A stretch of DNA of 64,000 nt from DATLLN01 sp963809205 (lineage in GTDB: Bacteria; Actinomycetota; Thermoleophilia; Gaiellales; JAICJC01): the NCBI GenBank assembly GCA_963809205.1, contig CAWEIS010000010.1, forward strand, positions 372,001-436,000, read 5' to 3'. The notes beneath the pieces are model-generated. The model was not told the origin of the DNA and made no database searches. It saw only the letters and a list, made by a program, of their open reading frames with translations. Position numbers and translations under genes: made by a program. Positions 50,363-58,056 of this stretch are shown here, one piece after another (positions within the stretch are counted from its first letter, which is position 1; each line of letters opens with the position of its first letter).

Positions 50363-51526
50363 CTACGCGGTGACTTCTGCGACGCGCCGCCGCAGGAAGC
50401 GGCGCTCGGGCTCGGTGTGTGCGAGCTCGAGGGCGCGTTCGTACTCGATCCGCGCCTCGTCGGCCCGGCCGAGGCGGCGGAGCATGTCGGCACGTGTCGA
50501 GTGGAAGTACTGATAGCCATCGAGGTCGAGCCGGTCGACGAGGGCGAGCCCCGCACCGGTGCCGGCCGCCTCGGCGACGGCGATCGCGCGGTTCAGCTCG
50601 GCCACCGGTGAGCCGGTCAGCACGACGAGCTCGCCATAGAGCGCGGCGATCTGCGGCCAGTCGGCGGGCTCCTCCATGTGCAGCGACGCGATCGCAGCCT
50701 GGACGACGTACGTGCCGCGGCCTCGCAGCGCGGCCGCCCGCGCAAGCGCCTCATGTCCGCGGTCGATCTGTGCGCCGTTCCAGCGCGACCGGTCCTGGTC
50801 GGGGAGCAGCACGAGCTCGCCGTCGTCGAACCGTGCGGCGCGGCGCGAGTCGTTGAGCAGCATGAGCGCCAGAAGGCCGTGCACCTCGGGCTCGTCCGGC
50901 ATCAGCTCGGCGAGCGCTGCGCCGAGCCGGAGCGCTTCCGCCGCCAGGTCGACGCGGCCGCCGTAGCCCTCGTTGAAGATCAGGTAGACGACCGCCAGCA
51001 CCGCACCCAGCCGCTCCGGCAGCAGATCGCCGGCGGGGACGCGGAACGGGATGCCCGCGTCCGTGATCTTCCGCCTTGCCCGCGAGAGCCGGCGCTTCAT
51101 CGTCTCCTCGGGGACGAGGAACGCGCGTGCGATCTCCTCGGTGCGCAGCCCGCCGAGCGCGCGCAGCGTCAGCGCGACCTGCGCCTCCATCGCGAGGGCC
51201 GGATGGCAGCAGGTGAAGATCAGCTCCAGCCGCTCGTCAGGAAACGGCGTCTCGTCCATCTCGTCCTCCGCGGCCTTGGGCATGTCGAGCAGGCGAGTCT
51301 TCGCGGCCAGCGTGCGGTCGCGGCGCAGGCGATCCACCGCCCGGTTTCGCGCCGTGATCGTCAGCCAAGCGCCGGGATTGGGCGGCGTGCCGTCGCGGGG
51401 CCAGCGCTCGGCGGCGATCGCGAACGCCTCCTGGGCGGCCTCCTCGGCGAGATCGAAGTCGCCGAGGAAACCGACCAGGTTGGCCAGGACGCGGCCCCAC
51501 TCGTCGCGGAAGACCTGTTCGAGCAG
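50363..51526 (-). CDS. ECF42-type RNA polymerase sigma factor with C-terminal TPR-like domain, non-standard start
   Basis: About 387 residues. Sigma region 2 (FRDEWGRVLANLVGFLGDFD, TARNRAVDRLRRDRT), region 4 (RTEEIARAFLVPEETMKRRL) and a long C-terminal helical-repeat domain of the DUF6596/TPR kind, as in ECF42 factors. The frame follows the YCII stop (TAG) directly and contains no ATG/GTG/TTG before region 2.2. A CTG at 51526 with GGAG 9 bases upstream fits as start; the next GTG (51337) would delete most of region 2. It is the typical partner of the YCII protein before it. Confidence 0.85.
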   Translation of the reverse strand: MLEQVFRDEWGRVLANLVGFLGDFDLAEEAAQEAFAIAAERWPRDGTPPNPGAWLTITARNRAVDRLRRDRTLAAKTRLLDMPKAAEDEMDETPFPDERLELIFTCCHPALAMEAQVALTLRALGGLRTEEIARAFLVPEETMKRRLSRARRKITDAGIPFRVPAGDLLPERLGAVLAVVYLIFNEGYGGRVDLAAEALRLGAALAELMPDEPEVHGLLALMLLNDSRRAARFDDGELVLLPDQDRSRWNGAQIDRGHEALARAAALRGRGTYVVQAAIASLHMEEPADWPQIAALYGELVVLTGSPVAELNRAIAVAEAAGTGAGLALVDRLDLDGYQYFHSTRADMLRRLGRADEARIEYERALELAHTEPERRFLRRRVAEVTA

Positions 51527-51529
51527 GGC

Positions 51530-51874
51530 CTACTGCTCCACCAACGGCCGCACTTCGACCGCACCGCCCATCCGCGCGGCCGGGATCCGTGCGGCGATCT
51601 CGAGCGCCGCGTCGAGATCGTCCACCTCGACCAGGATGAAGCCGCCGACGTGCTCCTTGGCGTCGACGAAGGGGCCGTCCGTGAGCAGCGCCTCGCCGTT
51701 TCGCACGCGCACCGTCGTCGCGGTCTCGACCGGCTGCAGCCGCTCGCCGCCGACCACCCCGGGCAGCTGCCGGACGGCGAGGTATTCGTCCACGATCGCC
51801 TGCCGCTCGTCCTCCGAGAGGTGCTCGAACACGTCGGGCGAGCTGCCCGGATAGTTCTGGAGCAGGTACTTCAT
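51530..51874 (-). CDS. YCII-related (DGPF-type) protein paired with the ECF42 sigma factor
   Basis: 114 residues, MKYLLQNYPG ... NGEALLTDGPFVDAKEHVGGFILVEVDDLDAALE, with the DGPF motif of the family. Such proteins accompany ECF42 sigma factors and are regulated by or regulate them. The ATG follows GAAGGAGGACGAC. It shares its frame with the sigma gene, separated by a single TAG. Confidence 0.92.
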   Translation of the reverse strand: MKYLLQNYPGSSPDVFEHLSEDERQAIVDEYLAVRQLPGVVGGERLQPVETATTVRVRNGEALLTDGPFVDAKEHVGGFILVEVDDLDAALEIAARIPAARMGGAVEVRPLVEQ

Positions 51875-51941
51875 GTCGTCCTCCTTCGTAGCGTGTTCTG
51901 CCCCAACGACGAACCTACCCGACGTGGGGCGACATCTATCC

Positions 51942-52439
51942 TCAGGCAGCCGTGTTCGCCGCCGCGGTGCTCGTGAGCCACGTCCCGATCCACTCGCCCG
52001 AGATCTGCCGGGTGAGTGCGTTGATCCGGTTCCACGTGTTGATCGAGGCGATGGCCAGGACGAGCGCGGCCAGCTGTCGTTCGTCGTAGTGCTCGGCGAC
52101 CTCGGCCCAGAGCTCGTCGGAGACGGCGTCCGGGCGATCCGCCAGACGGGTGGCGGCCTCGGTCAGCGCAAGCGCCGCCCGCTCCTCGTCGCTGTAGTAC
52201 GGCGCCTCGCGCCATGCCGCGACCGAGAAGATCCGCGCGTCGCTCTCGCCGGCCATCTTCAGCTCGCGGGAGTGGATGTCGACGCAGATACTGCAGCCGT
52301 TGATCTGGCTCGCGCGCAGTTCGACGAGATACAGCGTCGTGTCCGGGAGCCCGGCCTGCTTGATCGCGTTGCTCAGCCCTTGCAGAGCCTCCAGAGCGCC
52401 GGGAACGGTGAGTGCGGGGCTGTCGATCCGTGCCTGCAT
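51942..52439 (-). CDS. AhpD/carboxymuconolactone decarboxylase-family peroxidase
   Basis: 165 residues with the AhpD core INGCSICVDIHSRE: C-x-x-C plus His is the redox centre. A peroxidase or related detoxifying activity is likely. The ATG at 52439 has GGAGG close upstream. With the YCII and ECF42 genes it forms a probable stress-response unit, divergent from the hydrolase gene. Confidence 0.9.
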   Translation of the reverse strand: MQARIDSPALTVPGALEALQGLSNAIKQAGLPDTTLYLVELRASQINGCSICVDIHSRELKMAGESDARIFSVAAWREAPYYSDEERAALALTEAATRLADRPDAVSDELWAEVAEHYDERQLAALVLAIASINTWNRINALTRQISGEWIGTWLTSTAAANTAA

Positions 52440-52584
52440 GATGGATCCTCCATGATTCGGTGGTTGCGCGTTCTGCGCGGTTCGCCTGTACGACGAACGG
52501 ATCCACGGGAGGGGACAGGTCACGGCGCCGTCCCATGTTTGCCGCCAGTCCAGCGCCGGGCAGGCCGGGCAGGGAGGAGATGCG

Positions 52585-53151
52585 ATGAGCACACCACCAA
52601 TCAGCGAGACTCCGCAGATCCTGTTTGTCCAGGGCGGCGGCGCAGGCGTGCATGACGAATGGGACGACAAGCTGGTCGCCGACCTACGACGGGGAGTCGG
52701 GGACGGCCACGAGGTTCGCTACCCGCGCATGCCCGTCGAGGAGGATCCGAGTGACGCAACGTGGGGCGCAGCGATCCGGCGGGAGATGGCGGATCTGAAC
52801 GCCGGCGCGGTTGTCGTCGGCCATTCGGTGGGCGGGACGATCATGATCCGAACCATCGCCGAGCAGCCGCCGGAGCAGGGGCTGGCTGCGATCGTGCTGA
52901 TCGCCGCTCCGTTCGTCGGTGAGGGTGGTTGGCCCGGCGACGGGTTCGAGCTACCCAGCGACCTTGGCGCGAGGCTGCCGGCAGGCCCGCAGGTGCACGT
53001 CTTTCACGGACTCGATGACGAGACCGTCCCGCCGTCGCATGCCGACCTCTATGCCCGTGCGATCCCGCACGCGCAGGTGCACCGGCTGCCCGGACGCGAT
53101 CATCAGCTGAACAACGACCTGAGCGAAGTGGCGAGGGCCATCTGTCCCTAG
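52585..53151 (+). CDS. Alpha/beta hydrolase, RBBP9/YdeN-like
   Basis: 188 residues. ILFVQGGGAGVHDEWDDKL at the N-terminus, nucleophile elbow GHSVGG (Ser), Asp in GLDDETVPPSH and His in LPGRDHQL, giving the full catalytic triad. Serine hydrolase of unknown substrate. ATG 52585 follows GGGAGGAGATGCG. Divergent from the AhpD gene; may share its regulation. Confidence 0.88.
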   Translation: MSTPPISETPQILFVQGGGAGVHDEWDDKLVADLRRGVGDGHEVRYPRMPVEEDPSDATWGAAIRREMADLNAGAVVVGHSVGGTIMIRTIAEQPPEQGLAAIVLIAAPFVGEGGWPGDGFELPSDLGARLPAGPQVHVFHGLDDETVPPSHADLYARAIPHAQVHRLPGRDHQLNNDLSEVARAICP

Positions 53152-53211
53152 GGGATCCCGCGCGCCCCCGGGTTTCGGTTCGCGGCCACCGCGGGTGGTA
53201 GGGTGGTGATA

Positions 53212-53273
53212 CGGAACGGCCCGCCGCGTGCTAGCGCCGCCGAGTTGACGCCTCCAGGAGGTCCGCCGTTCCG
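53212..53273. repeat. Long-loop inverted repeat upstream of the STAS-IHF operon
   Basis: CGGAACGGC (53212-53220) pairs with GCCGTTCCG (53265-53273). The 44-base loop contains a CTCCAGGAGG self-pairing element. Could be a leader structure. I see no other signal in 53152-53399. Confidence 0.35.
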
Positions 53274-53399
53274 GGATCGGCGCAATTGAGCGCCGGCGTG
53301 AGGAAGCACAGGTGTTGGTATGCCGATGGTTCCGTCTCGTGCAGGCAAACCCGCTATGGCTGTTGGCGGGAAGGCGTGGCGCGCCACCGCTGCGGCGGG

Positions 53400-53630
53400 G
53401 TGATCAGCTTCGTGCAGGTGAGCGACGCAGCGTTCGACCGGGGCCGGTGGGTGACGATTGGCTTGGGCAGCGCGGAGGCGGTAGACGAGCGCGCCAACGA
53501 CATACTCGCGCATGCCGTGATTCCGGAGGGCGCGGCGCCATCGATGGTGCGGGTGATCGCCGAGAGCGCCCTTTCACCAGCCGACGTCGGCCGAGCCCAC
53601 GCCGATCTCCGAAGTCAGGCCTACGGGTGA
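53400..53630 (+). CDS. Small protein of unknown function coupled to the STAS-IHF gene
   Basis: About 76 residues from the GTG at 53400 (ISFVQVSDAAFDRGRWVTIG ... ADVGRAHADLRSQAYG). No recognisable domain. It overlaps the next gene by GTGA and so is probably co-translated. The start is uncertain; an ATG-like extension upstream would add a Cys/Trp-rich stretch that looks non-coding. Confidence 0.55.
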   Translation: MISFVQVSDAAFDRGRWVTIGLGSAEAVDERANDILAHAVIPEGAAPSMVRVIAESALSPADVGRAHADLRSQAYG

Positions 53631-54421
53631 GCTCGGACTGCGATATCCAGGTCGAGTTGGAGGGTCGGGTATGGGTGGTGTCGCTGCACGGGCAGCACCA
53701 CCGAGCGACGGTCGATCGGCTTGACGACGAGATCGAACAGGTGGTGGCGACGGGCACCACGATCGTGCTTGATCTGACCGACGTCACGTTCATCGACGGG
53801 CATCTGGTGGCAGCCATCCTGCGCTGGGCGAACCGCGCCCAGATCAGCGATCACGAGGCTCTGGCCGTGGTCGTTGGCAAAGCCCCATCGGTCGCCGGCC
53901 GCGGCTTCAACATCATCCTCGGTTCGACCGCCCGGCTGCCCTGTTTCGCAACCAAACCAGAGGCTCTCATGGCTCTCAGCGAAGCATCCACGCATCCCTC
54001 GACCGAGGAGGCCGACCCGACACCGAGCGCGCCCGCCAAAGCGCGCCGAGAACGACCCCCCAGAAAGAGACCGGCGACCCCTGCTCTGGACTCGAACACC
54101 ATGCGAATCGATGCCGAGAGGGTCGGCAACCAGCGCTCAGCTGCGCTCATCCAAGCTAACCACGTCCGCGAGCAACGAGCATCGCTCAAGCGCCGGCTCA
54201 AATCGGGGGACGCATCCCTCGCCGCACTGTTTCTCAACCCGCCCGACTATCTCCGCACGGCTCGCGTCGAGGCCTGGGCACTCGCCACGCCAGGTCTCGG
54301 GAAGGTCAAGACCCACGCCCTCTTTCGCGACCTCGGAATCCTCCCGAAGACGACCATCGGGCGGCTTACCGAACGACAACGCAACCTGCTCGCAGCGAAA
54401 CTCACCCCACCGGATCACTGA
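53627..54421 (+). CDS. STAS domain fused to an actinobacterial-IHF-like DNA-binding domain
   Basis: 264 residues. Residues about 8-112 form a STAS domain (anti-anti-sigma fold: VWVVSLHGQ, IVLDLTDVTFIDGHLVAAIL), but the usual phosphorylated Ser after the Asp is replaced (D57-G58-H59). Residues 120-160 are a Pro/Arg-rich linker. Residues about 170-258 match the mycobacterial integration host factor: basic helix QANHVREQRASLKRRLKSGD and helix-two-turn-helix LATPGLGKVKTHALFRDLGI. I know of no such fusion. The GTG start overlaps the previous gene. Confidence 0.8.
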   Translation: MSSDCDIQVELEGRVWVVSLHGQHHRATVDRLDDEIEQVVATGTTIVLDLTDVTFIDGHLVAAILRWANRAQISDHEALAVVVGKAPSVAGRGFNIILGSTARLPCFATKPEALMALSEASTHPSTEEADPTPSAPAKARRERPPRKRPATPALDSNTMRIDAERVGNQRSAALIQANHVREQRASLKRRLKSGDASLAALFLNPPDYLRTARVEAWALATPGLGKVKTHALFRDLGILPKTTIGRLTERQRNLLAAKLTPPDH

Positions 54422-54483
54422 GTTCCGAGGCGCTGCCTCCTAGTGCCGTTGCGCTACGCCCCCATGGACGCGCGCGGCCGCGC

Positions 54484-54521
54484 CGACCGGACCCGCGGGC
54501 CCGGTCGCGACACCGTTTTTT
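54484..54521 (+). terminator. Rho-independent-like terminator after the STAS-IHF gene
   Basis: CGACCGG (54484-54490) pairs with CCGGTCG (54501-54507), with CCCG/CGGG inside, followed by a run of six T at 54516-54521. Confidence 0.7.
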
Positions 54522-54534
54522 CGCGGCATGTCGC

Positions 54535-55041
54535 TCAGGCGTCTGTGTCTTCGACCTCGGCGACGATGGCGGCGGCGGCGTCCGCGGAGACCGCGTGTCG
54601 TGCGATCTTCTGGTAGCCGGCGATGCCGTTCTGCAACTGCTGGATCATCCGATCCTCGGCGATCGCGATTATCGCCGAGGATCCTGGCGGGAGGCTCTCG
54701 CCGATCTCCTTGAGATCGGCGTCCTTGAACCCCTTGTCGCGGACCTTCCCCCAGATGCCACCGGCGCCGCCGCCGACCACGGCGCCGGCGATGATGCTGG
54801 GCGGGAAGATGAGCCCCACGACGCCGCCGGCGATGGCGCCGCGCTTGGCCCACTTCTTGCCGCTGGGGTCGGCTGTTTCCTCGAACTTCACCTTGCCGTC
54901 AGCGGTGTGAACGATCACGGCCGCGTCGATCAGATCGATCGACCCGGCGCGCTGCGCTGCCTGGAAGTCCTTCAGCGCCGCACCCGCCTCTGGCTCCGAC
55001 CCGAACGATGCGACAAAGAGTTCAACGGTGCTGGTGGTCAT
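54535..55041 (-). CDS. DUF1269-family membrane-associated protein
   Basis: 168 residues. The N-terminal half (FVASFGSEPEAGAALKDFQAAQ, DAAVIVHTADGKVKFEETADP) and a central Gly/Ala-rich hydrophobic hairpin (GAIAGGVVGLIFPPSIIAGAVVGGG) are the DUF1269 pattern. The C-terminus is amphipathic. The ATG at 55041 is supported by the family start. Often stress-linked in actinobacteria; molecular role unknown. Confidence 0.87.
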   Translation of the reverse strand: MTTSTVELFVASFGSEPEAGAALKDFQAAQRAGSIDLIDAAVIVHTADGKVKFEETADPSGKKWAKRGAIAGGVVGLIFPPSIIAGAVVGGGAGGIWGKVRDKGFKDADLKEIGESLPPGSSAIIAIAEDRMIQQLQNGIAGYQKIARHAVSADAAAAIVAEVEDTDA

Positions 55042-55236
55042 GGTTCCACTCCCTTGATGGTTTTCGATCAGCCTGGCCGCCACAAACGGCGTTCGCATCG
55101 GCCCCCGGAGTATGCCGCGATCAGCGCGCCCGGGGTTCGCCAACCGCCGTCAATGGGGGAGCGCCAGGGCCGAGCCTAGGTACCGTTTGCCCGTCGTGAG
55201 TTGACGAATCGGCAAGTCTAGGAGTATGTTGCTCGA

Positions 55237-55500
55237 GTGACCGGGGGGTCTGGCTCCATCCGACGTCGCGGCAAGCGACGCGTACGCTGTATCCGTAAGG
55301 GACACGGGTGGTACCAGTACGCGCGCAGAGAGGGTGATCTGATCGTCACCAAGCAGCGCTGCATCCGCTGCGGACGTGACCGCACCATCGGAGTACGGCC
55401 CTTCAACTCCCAGGCCAAGGAGTCGACCACGGCCGCTCGGGCGACGAGCTCGAGCGGCCGGTCCCCGATTGTCCGGCTCCGTCCGTGGTGGACGTCGTAG
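55237..55500 (+). CDS. Small basic protein with a four-Cys-like zinc-ribbon motif, unknown
   Basis: 87 residues, strongly basic. One Cys (RVRCIRKGHGWYQYAR) followed by CIRCGRDR gives at most three Cys, so a zinc site would need a His. The GTG start lacks a clear ribosome site. Isolated between the DUF1269 and TadG genes. Codon use is acceptable but function unknown. Confidence 0.5.
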   Translation: MTGGSGSIRRRGKRRVRCIRKGHGWYQYARREGDLIVTKQRCIRCGRDRTIGVRPFNSQAKESTTAARATSSSGRSPIVRLRPWWTS

Positions 55501-55521
55501 CCGGAGCTGCGGTCACCGGCT

Positions 55522-56610
55522 CTATTGCGTAAGGACGATTGTGGTGGCCAGGTTCTGGTTCCCGTTCGGGTTCCAGGCGCCGGTCTGGTCGCCGGCCGTG
55601 GCCGGATCCTCGAGCCCGACGAACACGCCGGTCACCGTCTTGCCGTTGGCCGTGTAGCCCGGCGGCCCGGTGATCACAAACCAGGCGAAGCCGATCACGC
55701 GGACCTGACCGGAACCGTTCAGCCAGTTGGTGCCGCCGTTGGGATCCTCGACGATCGGGATCAGCACCAGCTGCTTGCTCGAGGAGTCGAGCACCCTGGC
55801 GTGCGCCGGATCGCTGTAGTCGACGATCTGGTTGAGCGGCTTCCAGGTCGTGATCCGCGTGTCGATGCCCTGGCGGGTCGGGCCGGCGTTCTGGCCGGGC
55901 TTGACGTCGAGCATCTCCTGGAGGCTGATCGGGCAGGCGTTCAGGGCGCCGCTGATCTCGTCGCGATACGGGCTGGCGCCGTTGGGCACCGGGCAGTTCA
56001 CGTTGTTGACGTAGGGCAGTGACAGGGCGCCGTTGTTCGACGAGCTGTTGTCCGTGTAGATCTGGTACGGCTGGCCCGGCGTGAAGCTGTTCCTCATCAC
56101 GCCCCACGGCATGATGTCGTGGTTGCTCGTGACAGTGGTGTACGACTTGACCGTGGCCCTCGCCGACGCCGTCACGGCCACCGATTGGATCCCGAACACC
56201 GACGTGAAGAACGACCTCGACTGGCGGGTGACGGTCACCGTGACGGAGTCGTGGTTGGTCTGGTCGGTCGTGTTCGTGTAGGTCGGCACGTCGCCGGCGT
56301 TCTCGTTCTTGGCGAGGTTCGCAGTGGCCACGGTGACCGCGTTCGACCATCCGCTGGGCAGTGCCGACGCGCCGGCGAGCGCCGCGGCGTCGGCCTCGGC
56401 CTGCACAGCCTGCTTGTCCTGGTACCAGTGCCCCACATCGATCGCCAGCCCGGCCATGCCGAGCACCGCGAACATGAACAGCACGAACAGGCCCAGCGTC
56501 TGCCCGCTCTCGGCACCCGCAGCGCCGCGGCCACATCGCATCGCCCTCATCCCGGTATCCCGGGCACGGGTCGGCCGCTGCTCACGGTGTCGGAAAAACC
56601 GCATAGCCAA
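55522..56610 (-). CDS. TadG-like pilus-assembly/surface protein
   Basis: 362 residues. A single N-terminal TM segment (GQTLGLFVLFMFAVLGMAGLA) is followed by IDVGHWYQDKQAVQAEADAAALAGA, the TadG/TadE-type signature, and a large extracytoplasmic Ser/Thr/Asn-rich domain. TadG is a minor component of the Tad (Flp) pilus system. The only other Tad gene in the window is the Flp pilin at 43862. Confidence 0.85.
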   Translation of the reverse strand: MAMRFFRHREQRPTRARDTGMRAMRCGRGAAGAESGQTLGLFVLFMFAVLGMAGLAIDVGHWYQDKQAVQAEADAAALAGASALPSGWSNAVTVATANLAKNENAGDVPTYTNTTDQTNHDSVTVTVTRQSRSFFTSVFGIQSVAVTASARATVKSYTTVTSNHDIMPWGVMRNSFTPGQPYQIYTDNSSSNNGALSLPYVNNVNCPVPNGASPYRDEISGALNACPISLQEMLDVKPGQNAGPTRQGIDTRITTWKPLNQIVDYSDPAHARVLDSSSKQLVLIPIVEDPNGGTNWLNGSGQVRVIGFAWFVITGPPGYTANGKTVTGVFVGLEDPATAGDQTGAWNPNGNQNLATTIVLTQ

Positions 56611-56722
56611 CCATCGGCGCCCGAGCGAGCGCCCCGCCTACCGGGAGGGTGGCCTGTCCGTCACCCGTTCGAGTGATGAATCTTTACTCAATACTCAGTT
56701 CTCGGCCCGTGATCGAGCTCAA

Positions 56723-57010
56723 TCAGCCGGCCGGGACGGCGTACGCGACCATGTGTTCGACCGCTGAGACACCGTCACGAAAGAGCGTCGCCTCGATGGA
56801 CCGCCAGAAGTTCTCCGCCAGCGCCGGCGTGGGTGGCATGTCGGTGTGCGCTGATACCAGCAACAGCTCCGTGTCCCGAAGCTCGGTGCTCTCTGACTCA
56901 ACGAACGCCGCCGCGGTCGTCGCGGTCACATCCTGATACCCGGTCTCCGCGGACGCAAGAAGTCGCAGCGCCTCCTCGCGTGCCTCGGCCGGAACCGTCA
57001 GAAACACCAT
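56723..57010 (-). CDS. Small protein of unknown function
   Basis: 95 residues, mixed alpha/beta, no Cys and no signal peptide (MVFLTVPAEAREEALRLLAS ... AENFWRSIEATLFRDGVSAV). ATG 57010 follows GGGGAG by 7 bases. No family recognised. Divergent from the RodZ-like gene. Confidence 0.65.
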   Translation of the reverse strand: MVFLTVPAEAREEALRLLASAETGYQDVTATTAAAFVESESTELRDTELLLVSAHTDMPPTPALAENFWRSIEATLFRDGVSAVEHMVAYAVPAG

Positions 57011-57203
57011 GACAACACTCCCCGCCACCGGGAGCCACTGTATCAGCGGCACCGACCGAGCGGCAGTGCGCGCACGCGCGAACGAGCGAGCCGGGCCGAT
57101 GCTGCCGCTCGGCTTTGGTCGCCATCGATTCCCTGGCGCCGATCCGTGGCATCATGCCATCTCGCGGTTCATCTGCCACCGGCGGATGTGGGAGGCGGAG
57201 TTC

Positions 57204-58025
57204 ATGGGTGAGCGAGGGGCGCGACGCCCCGTGATCGATGACCCCAACGCAACCTTGCCGGGCGTGGTCGACGTCGCGACGGTCGGCCGACTGCTTCGCG
57301 GCGAGCGGGAACGTCAGGGGATCGGCCTGGATCAGATCCAGGCGGAAACCCACATCCGTGTGACACAGCTTCGCGCGATCGAGGACGACCGGCTCGATGC
57401 GCTTCCGGCCGAGGCCTACGCGCGCGGGTTCGTCCGCACCTATGCCGAACTCCTCGGGCTTGACGGCGACCAGATGGTTCAAACGTTCAACGACCAGTGG
57501 GCGGCGGCGCACGGCGCAGGATCAGATGAGGGCGCGGTCGTGCCGGCTCCGATCGCTTCCACCGACGCATCGGCGGGCCGCGCCGGACGCCGCATCGTGA
57601 TATTCGCGTTGTTCGCGCTGGCGGCGTCGTTCGTAATCTTCGCGATTGGCAGGCTGGCGAGTTCGGGCCCGGGCCCGCGACCCGCGCAGTCGACGGTTCG
57701 ACCGGCCACGGCTGGGCCGGGCAGCGCGTCCACCGGGCCGCCGACTCAGGCCGTCGCGAGGCCACACTCAGTGCGGATCGCGCTCACCGCTCCACACGCG
57801 CCTTGCTGGCTTCAGGCGCGGGCCGGCTCGGGCACCGGGCGGGTGCTCACCGAGCTGACGCTGAATCCGGGGCGGACCGTCCATCTGCACGGGCGCCGCG
57901 TCTGGGTGCGCCTCGGCGACCCCGGCAACGCGCGGCTCCGCGTCAACGGGCGGGAGGTACGTGTTCCGATCAGCGCCCAGCCGATCAACCTGCTGATCAC
58001 CCCCCACGGAGTCAGACACGCCTGA
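57204..58025 (+). CDS. RodZ-like membrane protein, HTH_25 and DUF4115 domains
   Basis: 273 residues. A cytoplasmic helix-turn-helix (VGRLLRGERERQGIGLDQI, AIEDDRLDALPAEAYARGFV) is followed by a TM helix (IVIFALFALAASFVIFAIG), a Pro/Ser-rich linker and a C-terminal DUF4115-like beta domain (VHLHGRRVWVRLGDPGNARL). This is the RodZ layout, involved in rod shape or cell-wall organisation. The ATG at 57204 has GGAGGCGGAG upstream; earlier in-frame starts look non-coding. Confidence 0.88.
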   Translation: MGERGARRPVIDDPNATLPGVVDVATVGRLLRGERERQGIGLDQIQAETHIRVTQLRAIEDDRLDALPAEAYARGFVRTYAELLGLDGDQMVQTFNDQWAAAHGAGSDEGAVVPAPIASTDASAGRAGRRIVIFALFALAASFVIFAIGRLASSGPGPRPAQSTVRPATAGPGSASTGPPTQAVARPHSVRIALTAPHAPCWLQARAGSGTGRVLTELTLNPGRTVHLHGRRVWVRLGDPGNARLRVNGREVRVPISAQPINLLITPHGVRHA

Positions 58026-58056
58026 CGGCACGGCGCCGCGGCTTGGTGGCGCTCCG

